64,000 nucleotides of DNA from Pseudomonas putida (GCF_028682455.1 NZ_JANHLD010000001.1:1962001-2026000); one strand, 5' to 3'. Shown: positions 35,755 through 43,466, counted from the stretch's first letter. Made by a program: numbers and translations. The notes: generated from the letters alone by a model not told the origin.

Positions 35755-36876
35755 TCAGCGAATGGTCAACACCTCGCCCCGCGTGGCGGAACCCGGCGTC
35801 ATGTCCCAGGCTCGGATGACGGGAACGAACTTGTCGGTGAGGATGCGCGTCTCGGCAATCGAGCCGTCTTCGCGTTCGGTGAATTCCCGCTGGAGCGTCT
35901 TGTCCTTGTGGGTGTCACCTTTGACGACGAGTACGCGCCCCGTCTTGGATTGCACGACTCCCGAGATCGCACCCGCAGCCAGGGCCAGGGCGAGATGCCA
36001 GTGGGACAAGGCCCGCGCCGGTGGACGCAGCGTCTGCTGCGCGGCCCCCAACTGCGTATCCCGCGACGGCCAGAGGCCTTGCAGTCTGCCAACCTCATCG
36101 GCGAACTGCTCCGGCTCCATCGTCACGCGGAAGAAATGCCCCGGCTCCGCCGGACTGGCTGGGACGATGTACGGCAGGAACGGCCATTCGCCCGGCAGCT
36201 CCTCGGCTTCGACTTCGCCAAGCCCAACCTGCAGCAGCAGATTGCGCACGGCTTTGACGCCATCGGGTGCCTGCTCACGCTGGCGCACCCGCCGACCGAA
36301 GATCACCACCTGCTTGAACTGCGTTTCCACCGCTCGGTAGATCCGCAGGTCGGTGTAGTGGCGCGTCAGCCAGCCGACCAGCTCGGCGTCGAGCACGTAG
36401 CCGGGGATGATGAAGACCAGCACGCCGCCGTACTGCAGCAGGGGCAGCGTGCGCTGGTAGAACAGCTTTTCGAGGCGGGCACGGCCCTGACCCTGATAGC
36501 CAATGTTGCCGTTGACGTCCTTGGACAGGTCGCCATATGGCGGATTGAGCCAGAGCAGCCCAAAGGACTGCTTGGAGATCATCGTGTCCATCAGATCCGC
36601 GTGCAGGCAGTGATCGACCAGGCCGCGGGCATGGCGCGCCCGCTCTGCGTCGAACTCGACGGCGAACGCCCTGGCCTGCTCGCGCCCGAGGGCATGAGCA
36701 GCTTCGGCAATCGCCACGCCTTCGCCGGCGCAGGGATCGAGGATGCACATCGGCCCATTGGATTCAGGCGCACTGGGCATCAGTGCATTGAGGGCTCTTT
36801 CGAGCGTCGGTTCATCGGTTGGGAAGTACCCGTTCTTCACGAAGTTGCGGGCAAGCCGCGGGAACATGAGAGCCAT
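35755..36876 (-). CDS. DUF6094 protein with N6-adenine methyltransferase motifs
   Basis: 373 residues. The N-terminal part has SAM-binding motif I ILDPCAGEG (45-53) and the catalytic NPPY at 111-114, the signature of N6-adenine (or amino-) methyltransferases. The C-terminal half (about 190-373) is family-specific and ends in RGEVLTIR. It could methylate element DNA, for example against host restriction; target and activity are unknown. Leader D precedes the ATG. Confidence 0.75.
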   Translation of the reverse strand: MALMFPRLARNFVKNGYFPTDEPTLERALNALMPSAPESNGPMCILDPCAGEGVAIAEAAHALGREQARAFAVEFDAERARHARGLVDHCLHADLMDTMISKQSFGLLWLNPPYGDLSKDVNGNIGYQGQGRARLEKLFYQRTLPLLQYGGVLVFIIPGYVLDAELVGWLTRHYTDLRIYRAVETQFKQVVIFGRRVRQREQAPDGVKAVRNLLLQVGLGEVEAEELPGEWPFLPYIVPASPAEPGHFFRVTMEPEQFADEVGRLQGLWPSRDTQLGAAQQTLRPPARALSHWHLALALAAGAISGVVQSKTGRVLVVKGDTHKDKTLQREFTEREDGSIAETRILTDKFVPVIRAWDMTPGSATRGEVLTIR

Positions 36877-36945
36877 GGAAGTCTCCTGGTTGGCGGGGAT
36901 GAATAGAGAAGGCGCGCCTTGGCGTGCCTGCGCAGGTGGGTCAAG
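36877..36945 (-). promoter_or_regulatory. Leader D (weaker member)
   Basis: Minus strand CCCACC, then GGCACGCC/GGCGCGCC stem (36911-36928) and CAGGAG before the ATG at 36876. The GGGG/CCCC runs are not kept. Confidence 0.35.
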
Positions 36946-37591
36946 CCGTTACCGTTTCCGGCGTCCAAATCCTGGCCGGATAGGGATAGGCGGTGAGCAC
37001 GTCACTGCGGATCAGCGAGCCGAGCGCCTGGGTCAGCGCCGGCACGTCGATGGCGAGCCGATGGCCCACCAAAGGCCCGAGGGCGAATGGCAGGCGGGTC
37101 AGCATCTCGCGGCTTTGCAGCAGTTCCAGCACGGTTTCGCGCCAGTGGTCGAGCAACGGCAGTGGGCAGGTGTCCTGCACCAACGGCCACAAGCGGTCAA
37201 GCCGGTGGTCGCTATCGCGGGGCAGCAATGCCAGTGCGCTGGCGTTGGCCTTGTCGGGCTTGACGCAGCGCCGATCGAACAGCCACACGTTGGACAGCGA
37301 ACCGAACAGCGTTCGCCGGTAGGCGCGGGTCATGCGCTTTTCCAGGCGATCGACGTTGCCGACGAACACCGGGACGCTGCCACCCTGGTCGGTGATGACA
37401 TGGAACTGCTCCAGCCCCTGCTCGTCGCGCCCGAGGGTCAGGCGAGCCAGGAACTGCTGGACGGCGGTGTCCCGCGCCCAGATCGACAGGAAGATCAGGT
37501 TGCCCTGGTCATCGCCGACGCAAGCGTCGGCCATCACTTCCGGGCATTCGTCGATGCGGTACAGCGTGGTGGAAGAAGTGTTTGCGGGCAT
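36941..37591 (-). CDS. Conserved ICE protein of unknown function
   Basis: A 216-residue soluble protein without a recognised domain. Visible features: a beta-rich N-terminal third (LYRIDECPEVMADACVGDDQGNLIFL), a basic middle (RLEKRMTRAYRRTLFG) and a helical C-terminus. Proteins of this length occupy this place between DUF6094 and DUF3275 genes in related ICEs. GAGGA lies before the ATG at 37591. Confidence 0.6.
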   Translation of the reverse strand: MPANTSSTTLYRIDECPEVMADACVGDDQGNLIFLSIWARDTAVQQFLARLTLGRDEQGLEQFHVITDQGGSVPVFVGNVDRLEKRMTRAYRRTLFGSLSNVWLFDRRCVKPDKANASALALLPRDSDHRLDRLWPLVQDTCPLPLLDHWRETVLELLQSREMLTRLPFALGPLVGHRLAIDVPALTQALGSLIRSDVLTAYPYPARIWTPETVTA

Positions 37592-37660
37592 GGTGGTGTC
37601 CTCGGATGAACGGGAACAGCACCGCCCGCAGGGGGCAAGTACTGCCCCTTGGGGTGGAAA
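37592..37660 (-). promoter_or_regulatory. Repeated leader E
   Basis: Minus strand: T-run, then CCACCCC, GGGGC (37646-37650 region), GCCCCC, GCGGGC and CCCG, again with alternating complementary runs, ending in GAGGA before the ATG. Confidence 0.5.
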
Positions 37661-37675
37661 AAAAGCGTCCCTGAC

Positions 37676-38083
37676 TCAGGCCGTCAGCGCCGTAGCTGGA
37701 GCTGTGGCTTCCTTGGATGTGCGCCGCCGCACGTGGTAGGCGCGAACGCCTGCACGCCATTCGGCGGACTGCTCCGGTGCGAGGTTCAGATAGGACAGCG
37801 GGCACGAGTAGTAGTACGGGTGCATGGATTCGTCCAGCGGCTTGTAGCCCCACTGGCCGCCGCTGCGTTCCAGCAGATCGCAGCGGATGGTGCACAGGGA
37901 CTGGCCCGGTGCGAGATCACGGTGTACGCCTTCGGCCTTGGCCGTCACTTGCACAACAGACCAGAGGACGTTGCCACGCAGCGCGTGGGCGATGACCTTG
38001 ACGCTGGCGCGCTCGGTCTCTTGCGGTGCGATCAACTCCGCGATCAGTTCAGAGCGCGATTGGGGTGAGAAATACCAGCCCAT
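37676..38083 (-). CDS. Conserved ICE protein of unknown function
   Basis: 135 residues beginning MGWYFSPQSRSELIAEL, with a tyrosine-rich CHPYYYSCPLSYL-like segment near residue 95 (MHPYYYSCPLSYLNLAP). No membrane helices or known fold that I recognise. GGAGG sits 7 bases before the ATG at 38083, which decides this start over longer frames. Likely part of the ICE replication and maintenance set. Confidence 0.6.
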   Translation of the reverse strand: MGWYFSPQSRSELIAELIAPQETERASVKVIAHALRGNVLWSVVQVTAKAEGVHRDLAPGQSLCTIRCDLLERSGGQWGYKPLDESMHPYYYSCPLSYLNLAPEQSAEWRAGVRAYHVRRRTSKEATAPATALTA

Positions 38084-38147
38084 GAGAGGCCTCCTGAAAA
38101 AATTGAGCCAGAAGCCTTCCCGTGGGGAAGACCCCCGGCGGGTGGAT
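38084..38147 (-). promoter_or_regulatory. Repeated leader F
   Basis: Minus strand CCACCCGCC, GGGGG-TCTT-CCCC hairpin (38123-38136), alternative CCCCACGGG, then CAGGAGG and the ATG. Confidence 0.5.
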
Positions 38148-38175
38148 GAAGCACACCGCAGATGTGATGCCAGTA

Positions 38176-38874
38176 CTACGCAGGTTGCAGTTCGGCCTGG
38201 CGGCTCCACTCCTGCGTCTTGAAGTCCAGCGCGTAGCCCAGTTCGCCCAGGCGGGCGATCTGCGTGCGCAGGGTGCGGCGGTCGATGGTCGAATCCAGTT
38301 TCACGGACTCGCCCAGCGGCCAGAGCAAGCTGAACAGCGCGGCGTCGCCATCTTCGGTACTGCCGGGAGCAGTTGCCGCAGCGGGCGTCGGCGCATCCAC
38401 GCCGAAGGGCGTGGTATCGACCAGCGGGTCCGTGGATGCCTGCACGGGTGCTGGCTTGGCGGGCCTGGAAGTTTTGCTGGGCTTGGCCGGTGTTGCCGGT
38501 GTTACTGCAGGCTGTGCGCCCAACTCTTCATCAAGTGGATCGAGGTCCTGGGTGGCGAAGCTGCGTGCCTCGTCACGGCTCAGTTTGTCGATGTCGTAGA
38601 GCGTCATTCCGTCCAGGCTGGCGCGGATCTCGAAGCGCATGCCGCCACCGACCGGGTAGGACTTCGGGAAGATGTACCTGATGATGAACTCCCCGTCGTA
38701 CTTGCCTTCGGGGTATTGCTCCAGCTCCGGGTCCTTGACCTCGAACGTACCGAGGTGCGTGGCGAGGCGTCCGACCGTGAAGGGGCCGTTCTTGCCGCGG
38801 ATGGTACGCAGCGTGAGTTGGCCGGGGACGATGATGGGCGAAACCGATTTCTCGGGCGCCGATGTGACTGCCAT
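38176..38874 (-). CDS. DUF3275 family protein
   Basis: 232 residues. The N-terminal domain (IIVPGQLTLRTIRGKNGPFTVGRLATHLGTFEVKDPELEQYPEGKYDGEF split over ~50 residues) is the DUF3275 signature, with an OB-like beta pattern. A proline/alanine linker (about 125-180) leads to a small C-terminal helical domain. DUF3275 proteins are found in ICE replication regions near ssb and topB. The ATG at 38874 is supported by AAGGAGA. Confidence 0.82.
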   Translation of the reverse strand: MAVTSAPEKSVSPIIVPGQLTLRTIRGKNGPFTVGRLATHLGTFEVKDPELEQYPEGKYDGEFIIRYIFPKSYPVGGGMRFEIRASLDGMTLYDIDKLSRDEARSFATQDLDPLDEELGAQPAVTPATPAKPSKTSRPAKPAPVQASTDPLVDTTPFGVDAPTPAAATAPGSTEDGDAALFSLLWPLGESVKLDSTIDRRTLRTQIARLGELGYALDFKTQEWSRQAELQPA

Positions 38875-38930
38875 GATGGTTCTCCTTGTGAATAGCAAGA
38901 GCGGCAAGGCCCCATGAAGGGCCATGCCGG
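38875..38930 (-). promoter_or_regulatory. Leader G
   Basis: Minus strand GGCATGGCCC/GGGGCCTTGCC stem (38903-38928), then ATTCACAAGGAG before the ATG. Confidence 0.45.
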
Positions 38931-38931
38931 A

Positions 38932-39846
38932 TCAGAACGAAGCAGCCAATGCCGGCTCCTGCTCCTCGACTTCACCTTCGGGCTCACGCTCGGCGGGCTC
39001 GACAGGCTGATCGGAAGCGAGGTCGGCGTCCTCGGCTTCGGGCGCGGGAGCGTCCTGGGCCGGCGGCGAATCGGCTTGCGCGGGGCTCGTCGGATAGACC
39101 TTGGTGCCGTCGATCTTGATCAGGCCGATGTGGATCAGTGTCGAATCCAGGCTTGCGGCCGGTTCCCCAGCGCGCTCACCCTTGGTGCGGATGTACGGAT
39201 CGATCTTCATGTCGTTGAGACGGAAGGCGATCAGCACCTTGCAGTCCCCTTCGATGGCCTGCACGCACCGGCGAACCAGATGCTCGGCTTCAGGGGTGGT
39301 AACGATGGTGTCGAAGTACCGATACTCCGGTTCATCGACAGGCCCGGCCAGCGCGGCGACGGTGCAAGAGAGGAACGGGTCGCCATCTTTGGGCGTGACG
39401 TCCTTCGGACGGCTGAGGTAGCCGATGCCGCGGGTGATCAGCTCGTGCTGCCTGATCGAAGCCAGTTCGGCCCGGTCAAGCGGCTCGGCCTTGAGCAGTC
39501 GCGCCTTGAGGGACGCGGCGGCTTGGCCTTTCTGCTCGCCCTTGTCGCGGATGTACGCATCGCCCCACAGGTCGCCGAGGCGAAAGCGCACCAGTGGGCG
39601 CTGCTTGGGATCGTCAACGCCGATGTAGCGCTCGACCAGTTTCTTGGCCTCGGCACCCGAGACCTTGACGTCGAAATAGCGATAGATGGGATCCTTGGCG
39701 GGGCCGACCAGCGCGGCGATGGTGCATGCCAGGAAAGGCTGCGCACGGCGGCCGCCCCGAACAGGTACTTCACGGGCACGCTGGATGTAACCGATGCCCG
39801 AAGTGTGGAGGTCAAAATACGATTTCTCGTTGGATGTGGTGGTCAT
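38932..39846 (-). CDS. DUF3577/STY4534-like protein with a duplicated domain
   Basis: A 304-residue protein of the STY4534/DUF3577 ICE replication family. Two homologous halves are visible. Residues about 8-120 carry GIGYIQRAREVPVRGG, FLACTIAALVGP, YRYFDVKV and DAYIRDKGE. Residues about 135-250 carry GIGYLSRPKDVTPKDG, FLSCTVAALAGP, YRYFDTIV and DPYIRTKGE. An acidic proline-rich tail follows. Each half looks like a single-strand DNA-binding-type OB module, so a role with SSB and TopB is plausible. The ATG at 39846 follows GGAG. Confidence 0.78.
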   Translation of the reverse strand: MTTTSNEKSYFDLHTSGIGYIQRAREVPVRGGRRAQPFLACTIAALVGPAKDPIYRYFDVKVSGAEAKKLVERYIGVDDPKQRPLVRFRLGDLWGDAYIRDKGEQKGQAAASLKARLLKAEPLDRAELASIRQHELITRGIGYLSRPKDVTPKDGDPFLSCTVAALAGPVDEPEYRYFDTIVTTPEAEHLVRRCVQAIEGDCKVLIAFRLNDMKIDPYIRTKGERAGEPAASLDSTLIHIGLIKIDGTKVYPTSPAQADSPPAQDAPAPEAEDADLASDQPVEPAEREPEGEVEEQEPALAASF

Positions 39847-39928
39847 GGTGAATCTCCATAGGGATGAAGCGGAGACACACCAGCCCCACGCTGCGGGGAA
39901 AGGTGCGTAACCCCGCGATGGGTTGATA
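39847..39928 (-). promoter_or_regulatory. Repeated leader H
   Basis: Minus strand CAACCC, CGGGG (39911-39915), CCCCG (39894-39898), GGGG (39884-39887), then CTATGGAG and the ATG. The CCACCAG/CTGGTGG hairpin upstream is at 39942-39962. Confidence 0.5.
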
Positions 39929-40044
39929 AGGCGAAAGCATCCACCACCAGAGACTGGTGGCCGCTCGCGAATGGATGCGGTGCGAGCTGGCTCGGTCACG
40001 CAGTGGGAACTACGTCGCAACCTCGAAGACCGGTGGTTGCCTGG

Positions 40045-40072
40045 CATGTCGCTGACAACGTCAGCAGGCATG
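40045..40072. repeat. Palindrome family copy 2
   Basis: GCTGAC (40051-40056) and GTCAGC (40060-40065) around AAC, flanked by GGCATGTC and AGGCATG. It lies between the terminator at 40157-40190 and leader H, so it marks the start of a new transcription unit. Confidence 0.6.
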
Positions 40073-40156
40073 GGCTCAGCATGACCAGGCCTCGCGCGCG
40101 AGGCAGCCATCAATCGGTATCCGATCGATTCCCTTTGATGAAATCTCCCACGGCAG

Positions 40157-40190
40157 AAAAAAGGCCCTCCTTCCGAATGGAGGGAGAGCC
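40157..40190 (-). terminator. Rho-independent terminator after the 270-residue gene
   Basis: Minus strand CCCTCC (40084-side arm 40179-40184) pairs with GGAGGG (40065-side arm 40065+100: 40165-40170), loop ATTCGGAA, followed by a six-base T-run at 40162-40157. Confidence 0.75.
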
Positions 40191-40224
40191 TGTGGGGGCA
40201 TGTCGCCTGGTACTTTTCGTGGTG

Positions 40225-41037
40225 TCACGCCGGTACAGCGCGGCGCCGTCGGGACGTCTTCGCGCCGATCACGCTCACGTCGATCAGGCGCCAGCGCCCG
40301 TCGTCTATGAGTCGCTCCAGCACTTCGCCGAGCATGTCGAAATACACCTCGTCGTGCCGATCGACCAACTCGCCGTCGCGGCGCAGCTCCACCGCATAGG
40401 TATCGCTGCCGCGTTGGTAGAGGATCGTCACCTGGCCGGCGAACTTCGCGGTCGAAACCGTGAAACTGATCGCCGGGGGCGTTTCGATGATCCTGGACGG
40501 CTTCGGATCGACCCAGGTGAAGTCGTGGGCGCCCGCATCGACCAGCATGTGGGTGATGCGGCGGAACCCGTCGGGCGCCGGCATTTCCTCCAACTGCTCG
40601 ATGAGCTGACCCAGTTCCATGCACTGCGGCTCGGGAATGGGCAACTTGGCCGGCGCGGAGCCGAGGATGTGTGTCTTGACGGTGTAGGGCGTGCCGTCGG
40701 ACATCATCTCGGTGCGCTCTTCTGGCGTGTCCGCACGCAGACCGTCGAAACGACGACGGGCATAGGGTTGGACATGCACCTTGGTGCCCTCGCTGGGAAT
40801 GCTGGTCACCAGGTTGGGATCGAGTACCGCGAACTCGCTGGGCTTGAGCTTGACGACGATGGCGTCCTCGCTGGCGGCGACCACCCTGCCGTCGAAGGGC
40901 TGGGGATCGATAACGAAGCCCAGTGTCGAGGACTGTGGCTGATCATCGAACACGCGGTACTTGAACGACCGCACGTTGCGCGGCACATGGCCTGCGACCA
41001 GCGAAGGCATCAGGGTCTTGATAAGAGAGCGATCCAT
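40225..41037 (-). CDS. Conserved ICE protein of unknown function
   Basis: 270 residues (MDRSLIKTLMPSLVAGH). The N-terminal half is beta-rich (VRSFKYRVFDDQPQ, VVKLKPSEFAVLDPNLV). The C-terminal half includes HMLVDAGAHDFTWVDP and ITILYQRGSDTYAVELRR-like strands and ends in a basic tail (KTSRRRRAVPA). No family recognised; soluble. AAGGAG 9 bases before the ATG fixes the start; a longer frame is open but would pass through leader I. It has its own terminator and upstream palindrome. Confidence 0.6.
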   Translation of the reverse strand: MDRSLIKTLMPSLVAGHVPRNVRSFKYRVFDDQPQSSTLGFVIDPQPFDGRVVAASEDAIVVKLKPSEFAVLDPNLVTSIPSEGTKVHVQPYARRRFDGLRADTPEERTEMMSDGTPYTVKTHILGSAPAKLPIPEPQCMELGQLIEQLEEMPAPDGFRRITHMLVDAGAHDFTWVDPKPSRIIETPPAISFTVSTAKFAGQVTILYQRGSDTYAVELRRDGELVDRHDEVYFDMLGEVLERLIDDGRWRLIDVSVIGAKTSRRRRAVPA

Positions 41038-41103
41038 GTGAATCTCCTTGAGGAAGAACAAGGGATTCCCCGCCCGCAAGGGAGAGGTCCCTTGTGGGTG
41101 AAT
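41038..41103 (-). promoter_or_regulatory. Repeated leader I
   Basis: Minus strand CACCCAC, AAGGGA-CCTC-TCCCTT hairpin (41079-41094), alternative CCCTTGCGGG, then GGGGAATCCC and AAGGAG. Confidence 0.5.
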
Positions 41104-41180
41104 GGGCGCGGTGCGTCCGTAGGAAGAAACAACCAGCACGGTTTCCCGCGCTTGCAGCCTTGAAGGTCTTGGCTGCCTGG

Positions 41181-41207
41181 GCATGTGTCGGCAACGCCGA
41201 CGAACAT
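41181..41207. repeat. Palindrome family copy 3
   Basis: GTCGGC (41187-41192) and GCCGAC (41196-41201) around AAC, preceded by GGCTGCCTGGGCATGT and followed by GAACATTGGG. It lies between a terminator and leader I. Confidence 0.6.
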
Positions 41208-41287
41208 TGGGCAAGGATGGCCCTGGAGTGAGTGGCCTGCGCTCAGGAAACCGCACCGCGCCGCACCCGCTTTCCTGCGCCGCGACA

Positions 41288-41310
41288 AGAAAAGGCCCCT
41301 CGAAAGGGGC
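41288..41310 (-). terminator. Rho-independent terminator after the 92-residue gene
   Basis: Minus strand GCCCCT (41310-41305) TTCG AGGGGC (41300-41295), then CTTTTCTT. It lies 8 bases past the stop at 41318. Confidence 0.75.
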
Positions 41311-41317
41311 TGGGTGG

Positions 41318-41596
41318 TCAGGCTTGGCACACGAAGTAGTGTTCGCGCTGACGTGGAAAGAACACGTGCTTCCACGTGTCGCCGCCGGTGTTGCCACCGT
41401 CGAAGACGACCATTTCGTAGGCATCAATGTCGGTGTCTGCCAGATCGGCGCTGGCGATATGGCGCATGTGCAGCATGCCGCTCAAGCGCTCGAATACCAG
41501 GATCTGGCCGATGGCGTCGTCCTGGCCCATGGCGTTGACGCAGGCTCCAAGCTGATGCTCGAAGTCGCGCGCGGGCGAGATGAGGTCGGGGAACAT
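41318..41596 (-). CDS. Small conserved ICE protein of unknown function
   Basis: A 92-residue acidic soluble protein (MFPDLISPARDFEHQLGACV...DAYEMVVFDGGNTGGDTWKH). No recognised domain. TAGGAG lies 7-12 bases upstream of the ATG. It is followed closely by its own terminator. Confidence 0.55.
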   Translation of the reverse strand: MFPDLISPARDFEHQLGACVNAMGQDDAIGQILVFERLSGMLHMRHIASADLADTDIDAYEMVVFDGGNTGGDTWKHVFFPRQREHYFVCQA

Positions 41597-41650
41597 AAAG
41601 TGCTCCTATGAAATAGGACCAGCCCGGCTCCCAGAAAGGAGACAGGCTGG
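41597..41650 (-). promoter_or_regulatory. Leader J (variant)
   Basis: CCAGCC...GGCTGG stem over 41619-41650 before TAGGAG. It keeps the position but not the GGGG/CCCC runs. Confidence 0.4.
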
Positions 41651-41690
41651 CATGGAGGGCAAAGAGGAAGGTGGGCGCGTGGTGTGTTTG

Positions 41691-42428
41691 CTAGGGCTCG
41701 GCCAGCGGCAGGCCCAGCAACACGGGCGCGTCAGCGTCGAGGATGAGGATGCGCACATCGGCCTGGCCAGCCAGTTCCAGGATGTTCGCCAGGTCGTCTG
41801 GCATGCCCTTGCTGCGGTGCTCCTGCCGAAGCTGCTCGGCGGTGATGCCCTCGGCGTATTCCAGGTTCTTGTCCGTCCAGGGCGTGGAGATCAGCTTGAC
41901 GCCAATCGCCGGGCTGTACGGAACCCGAAAGGCGATGAACAGAAAGGCCTCCGGCGTGGCAAGGTCCGCCAGATTGGCGAGGTACAGGCCGGTTTCCTGG
42001 CTGATGTGCGCGCTGCTGATCTCCCAGCATCGGCTGTAGTAGCCGGTCTCGAAACTCAGGCGCTGCACGACTTCCCGCGCGGCCTCGACCGAATAGCTGT
42101 CACCGACGTGGATCAGGCGACCGTCGAAGTCCTCGCCATGAATGGCATAGACCACGGCACCGATCACGCCTTCGCCGTTAACGCCTTCATCGGCATCGCA
42201 TTCGGCCAGCACCTCGGCGCTTATAGGTTCAGAGCCGTTCGTGACCACCGCGAAATCGCTGGTGACGATGCAGGACGATGAAATCAATTCCTCGTCGGAA
42301 AGGTGTTGCTGGCTCGGGTGGATGTTTCGCCAGACATGCGGGCTTCCGTCCTCGTAGCTGATGGACAGCGTGCGGACGATCTTCAAATTCCAGTAGCCGC
42401 GGAGAAAGGGATTGGGATTCTGGGACAT
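41691..42428 (-). CDS. Conserved ICE protein, DUF5983-like C-terminal part
   Basis: 245 residues, soluble. The segment CWEISSAHISQETGLYLANL and the final MPDDLANILELAGQADVRILILDADAPVLLGLP resemble DUF5983 proteins, but I am unsure of this assignment. The N-terminal ~100 residues (RTLSISYEDGSPHVWRNIHPSQQHLSDEELISSS) look like a separate beta-rich module. GGAGAG precedes the ATG at 42428. Confidence 0.6.
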   Translation of the reverse strand: MSQNPNPFLRGYWNLKIVRTLSISYEDGSPHVWRNIHPSQQHLSDEELISSSCIVTSDFAVVTNGSEPISAEVLAECDADEGVNGEGVIGAVVYAIHGEDFDGRLIHVGDSYSVEAAREVVQRLSFETGYYSRCWEISSAHISQETGLYLANLADLATPEAFLFIAFRVPYSPAIGVKLISTPWTDKNLEYAEGITAEQLRQEHRSKGMPDDLANILELAGQADVRILILDADAPVLLGLPLAEP

Positions 42429-42492
42429 GGGAACTCTCCAGATTGAATAATGGAGCCAATTCCCGCCACCGGGAATTGGACCCGGTGGGTTG
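42429..42492 (-). promoter_or_regulatory. Repeated leader K, 10-bp hairpin
   Basis: CCAATTCCCG (42456-42465) and CGGGAATTGG (42470-42479) form a perfect 10-bp stem with a CCAC/GTGG loop. The upstream CGGGT can compete for the same CCCG. GGAG and ATG follow on the minus strand. Confidence 0.55.
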
Positions 42493-42569
42493 AAAAGGGA
42501 AAATGCGTCAGTCGACGCTGATCGTTGGCTTTGATTCAGCCGCTTTACGCTGGGCAACGGAAAGGAAAT

Positions 42570-42603
42570 CGAGGGACATGGCCGTGTGGGCGCATGTCCC
42601 TCG
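42570..42603. repeat. 11-bp perfect inverted repeat
   Basis: CGAGGGACATG (42570-42580) and CATGTCCCTCG (42593-42603) with a 12-base spacer, between the stop of the 130-residue gene and leader K. No T-run follows, so an operator is more likely than a terminator. Confidence 0.55.
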
Positions 42604-42640
42604 TGGGGAACGAAAAGACGGGGGTGTGCCGGAAACGGGT

Positions 42641-43033
42641 TCACCAGCCGCTGTAGTTCAGCATCAAGTCGGCAATGACCTTGCGGCGTTCCAAGTCGAG
42701 ACCGTCGAAGTCCGACAGCCCGTGGAAGTGGCAGCGTTTGAGCATGGCACCGCCCTCGCGCGCGTTGTAGAAGCTGACCATAGCGGACAGAAACATGCGT
42801 TGCCCGCTGCTCAGAACACTGAGGGCATCGTTGAGCCGCAGCATGTTGGGACGCAGATCCCACTTGCTTTTGGCCTGGTTCAGGCCGTCACGGCTGCCGT
42901 CGCCGAACCATTCGGGGCCAGCGATCTCGGCACCACGCTTCCAGGCCTCGAAGAAGGCTTGGGGCGCGGCAGCGAAATGCTGCTCTTCCCGCATGATCTG
43001 ATCGACGACTTCCTGCGGCAGCAGTTGATTCAT
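42641..43033 (-). CDS. Conserved ICE protein of unknown function
   Basis: A 130-residue largely helical protein (MNQLLPQEVVDQIMREEQHF; KRCHFHGLSDFDGLDLERRKVIADLM). No recognised domain. It starts 21 bases after the stop of the 70-residue gene with GGAGG just upstream, so both are co-transcribed. No hairpin leader is present here, unlike most neighbours. Confidence 0.6.
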   Translation of the reverse strand: MNQLLPQEVVDQIMREEQHFAAAPQAFFEAWKRGAEIAGPEWFGDGSRDGLNQAKSKWDLRPNMLRLNDALSVLSSGQRMFLSAMVSFYNAREGGAMLKRCHFHGLSDFDGLDLERRKVIADLMLNYSGW

Positions 43034-43054
43034 GGCGTGATTCCTCCAGTTGGA

Positions 43055-43267
43055 TCAGGGAATGGCGAGCTGGGACCAGCCGCCTCTTTCGAGGGCGTGC
43101 TGCGCCGCTGCATGGCTGCGGAAGTACTCGTGCGATTCCCGCGAAACGGGACCTTCGGTATCGCGCGTGCCGATGTAGTGGCCGGCGGCGCTTTGCAGGA
43201 CTTCAAGCGGCAGGAACTTGCCGCAATAGGTCAAGGCCAACTGGCCGAAAGAGGCTTTGTGGGACAT
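43055..43267 (-). CDS. Small conserved ICE protein of unknown function
   Basis: A 70-residue protein (MSHKASFGQLALTYCGKFLPLEVLQSAAG) ending in a helix with HAAAQHALERGGW. AAGGAG precedes the ATG at 43267. The upstream leader L and palindrome copy 4 suggest that it heads a small transcription unit with the next gene. Confidence 0.55.
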   Translation of the reverse strand: MSHKASFGQLALTYCGKFLPLEVLQSAAGHYIGTRDTEGPVSRESHEYFRSHAAAQHALERGGWSQLAIP

Positions 43268-43335
43268 GGGTAGGCTCCTTGGAAAAGCGGGGCCTTGTCC
43301 CTCACGGGATGGCAGCTCCCGCACGCGGTGGATAA
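43268..43335 (-). promoter_or_regulatory. Repeated leader L
   Basis: Minus strand TTTTTATCCACC, then CGGGA...TCCCG stem (43305-43323), alternative CCCGTGAGGG, then GGCCCCGC and AAGGAG. Confidence 0.5.
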
Positions 43336-43437
43336 AAAGCATCGGCGTCACGGGGACGCGTGTCCGCAGACCTGATGCGATACGGACTGGCGGGTTACGC
43401 GGGAAGAACCCGCGGCAGCCTGGAACCCATGGCTGCT

Positions 43438-43466
43438 GGCATGTGCTGACGAATCAGCTAACATGC
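43438..43466. repeat. Palindrome family copy 4
   Basis: GCTGA (43445-43449) and TCAGC (43454-43458) around CGAA, preceded by GGCTGCTGGCATGT and followed by TAACATGCGGG. It lies between the terminator at 43548-43568 and leader L. Confidence 0.55.

Noticed and set aside
34831..43335. The repeated leaders as a CRISPR or iteron array
   Set aside because: Spacing is set by genes, the units are only structurally alike, and there are no regular spacers or identical direct repeats.
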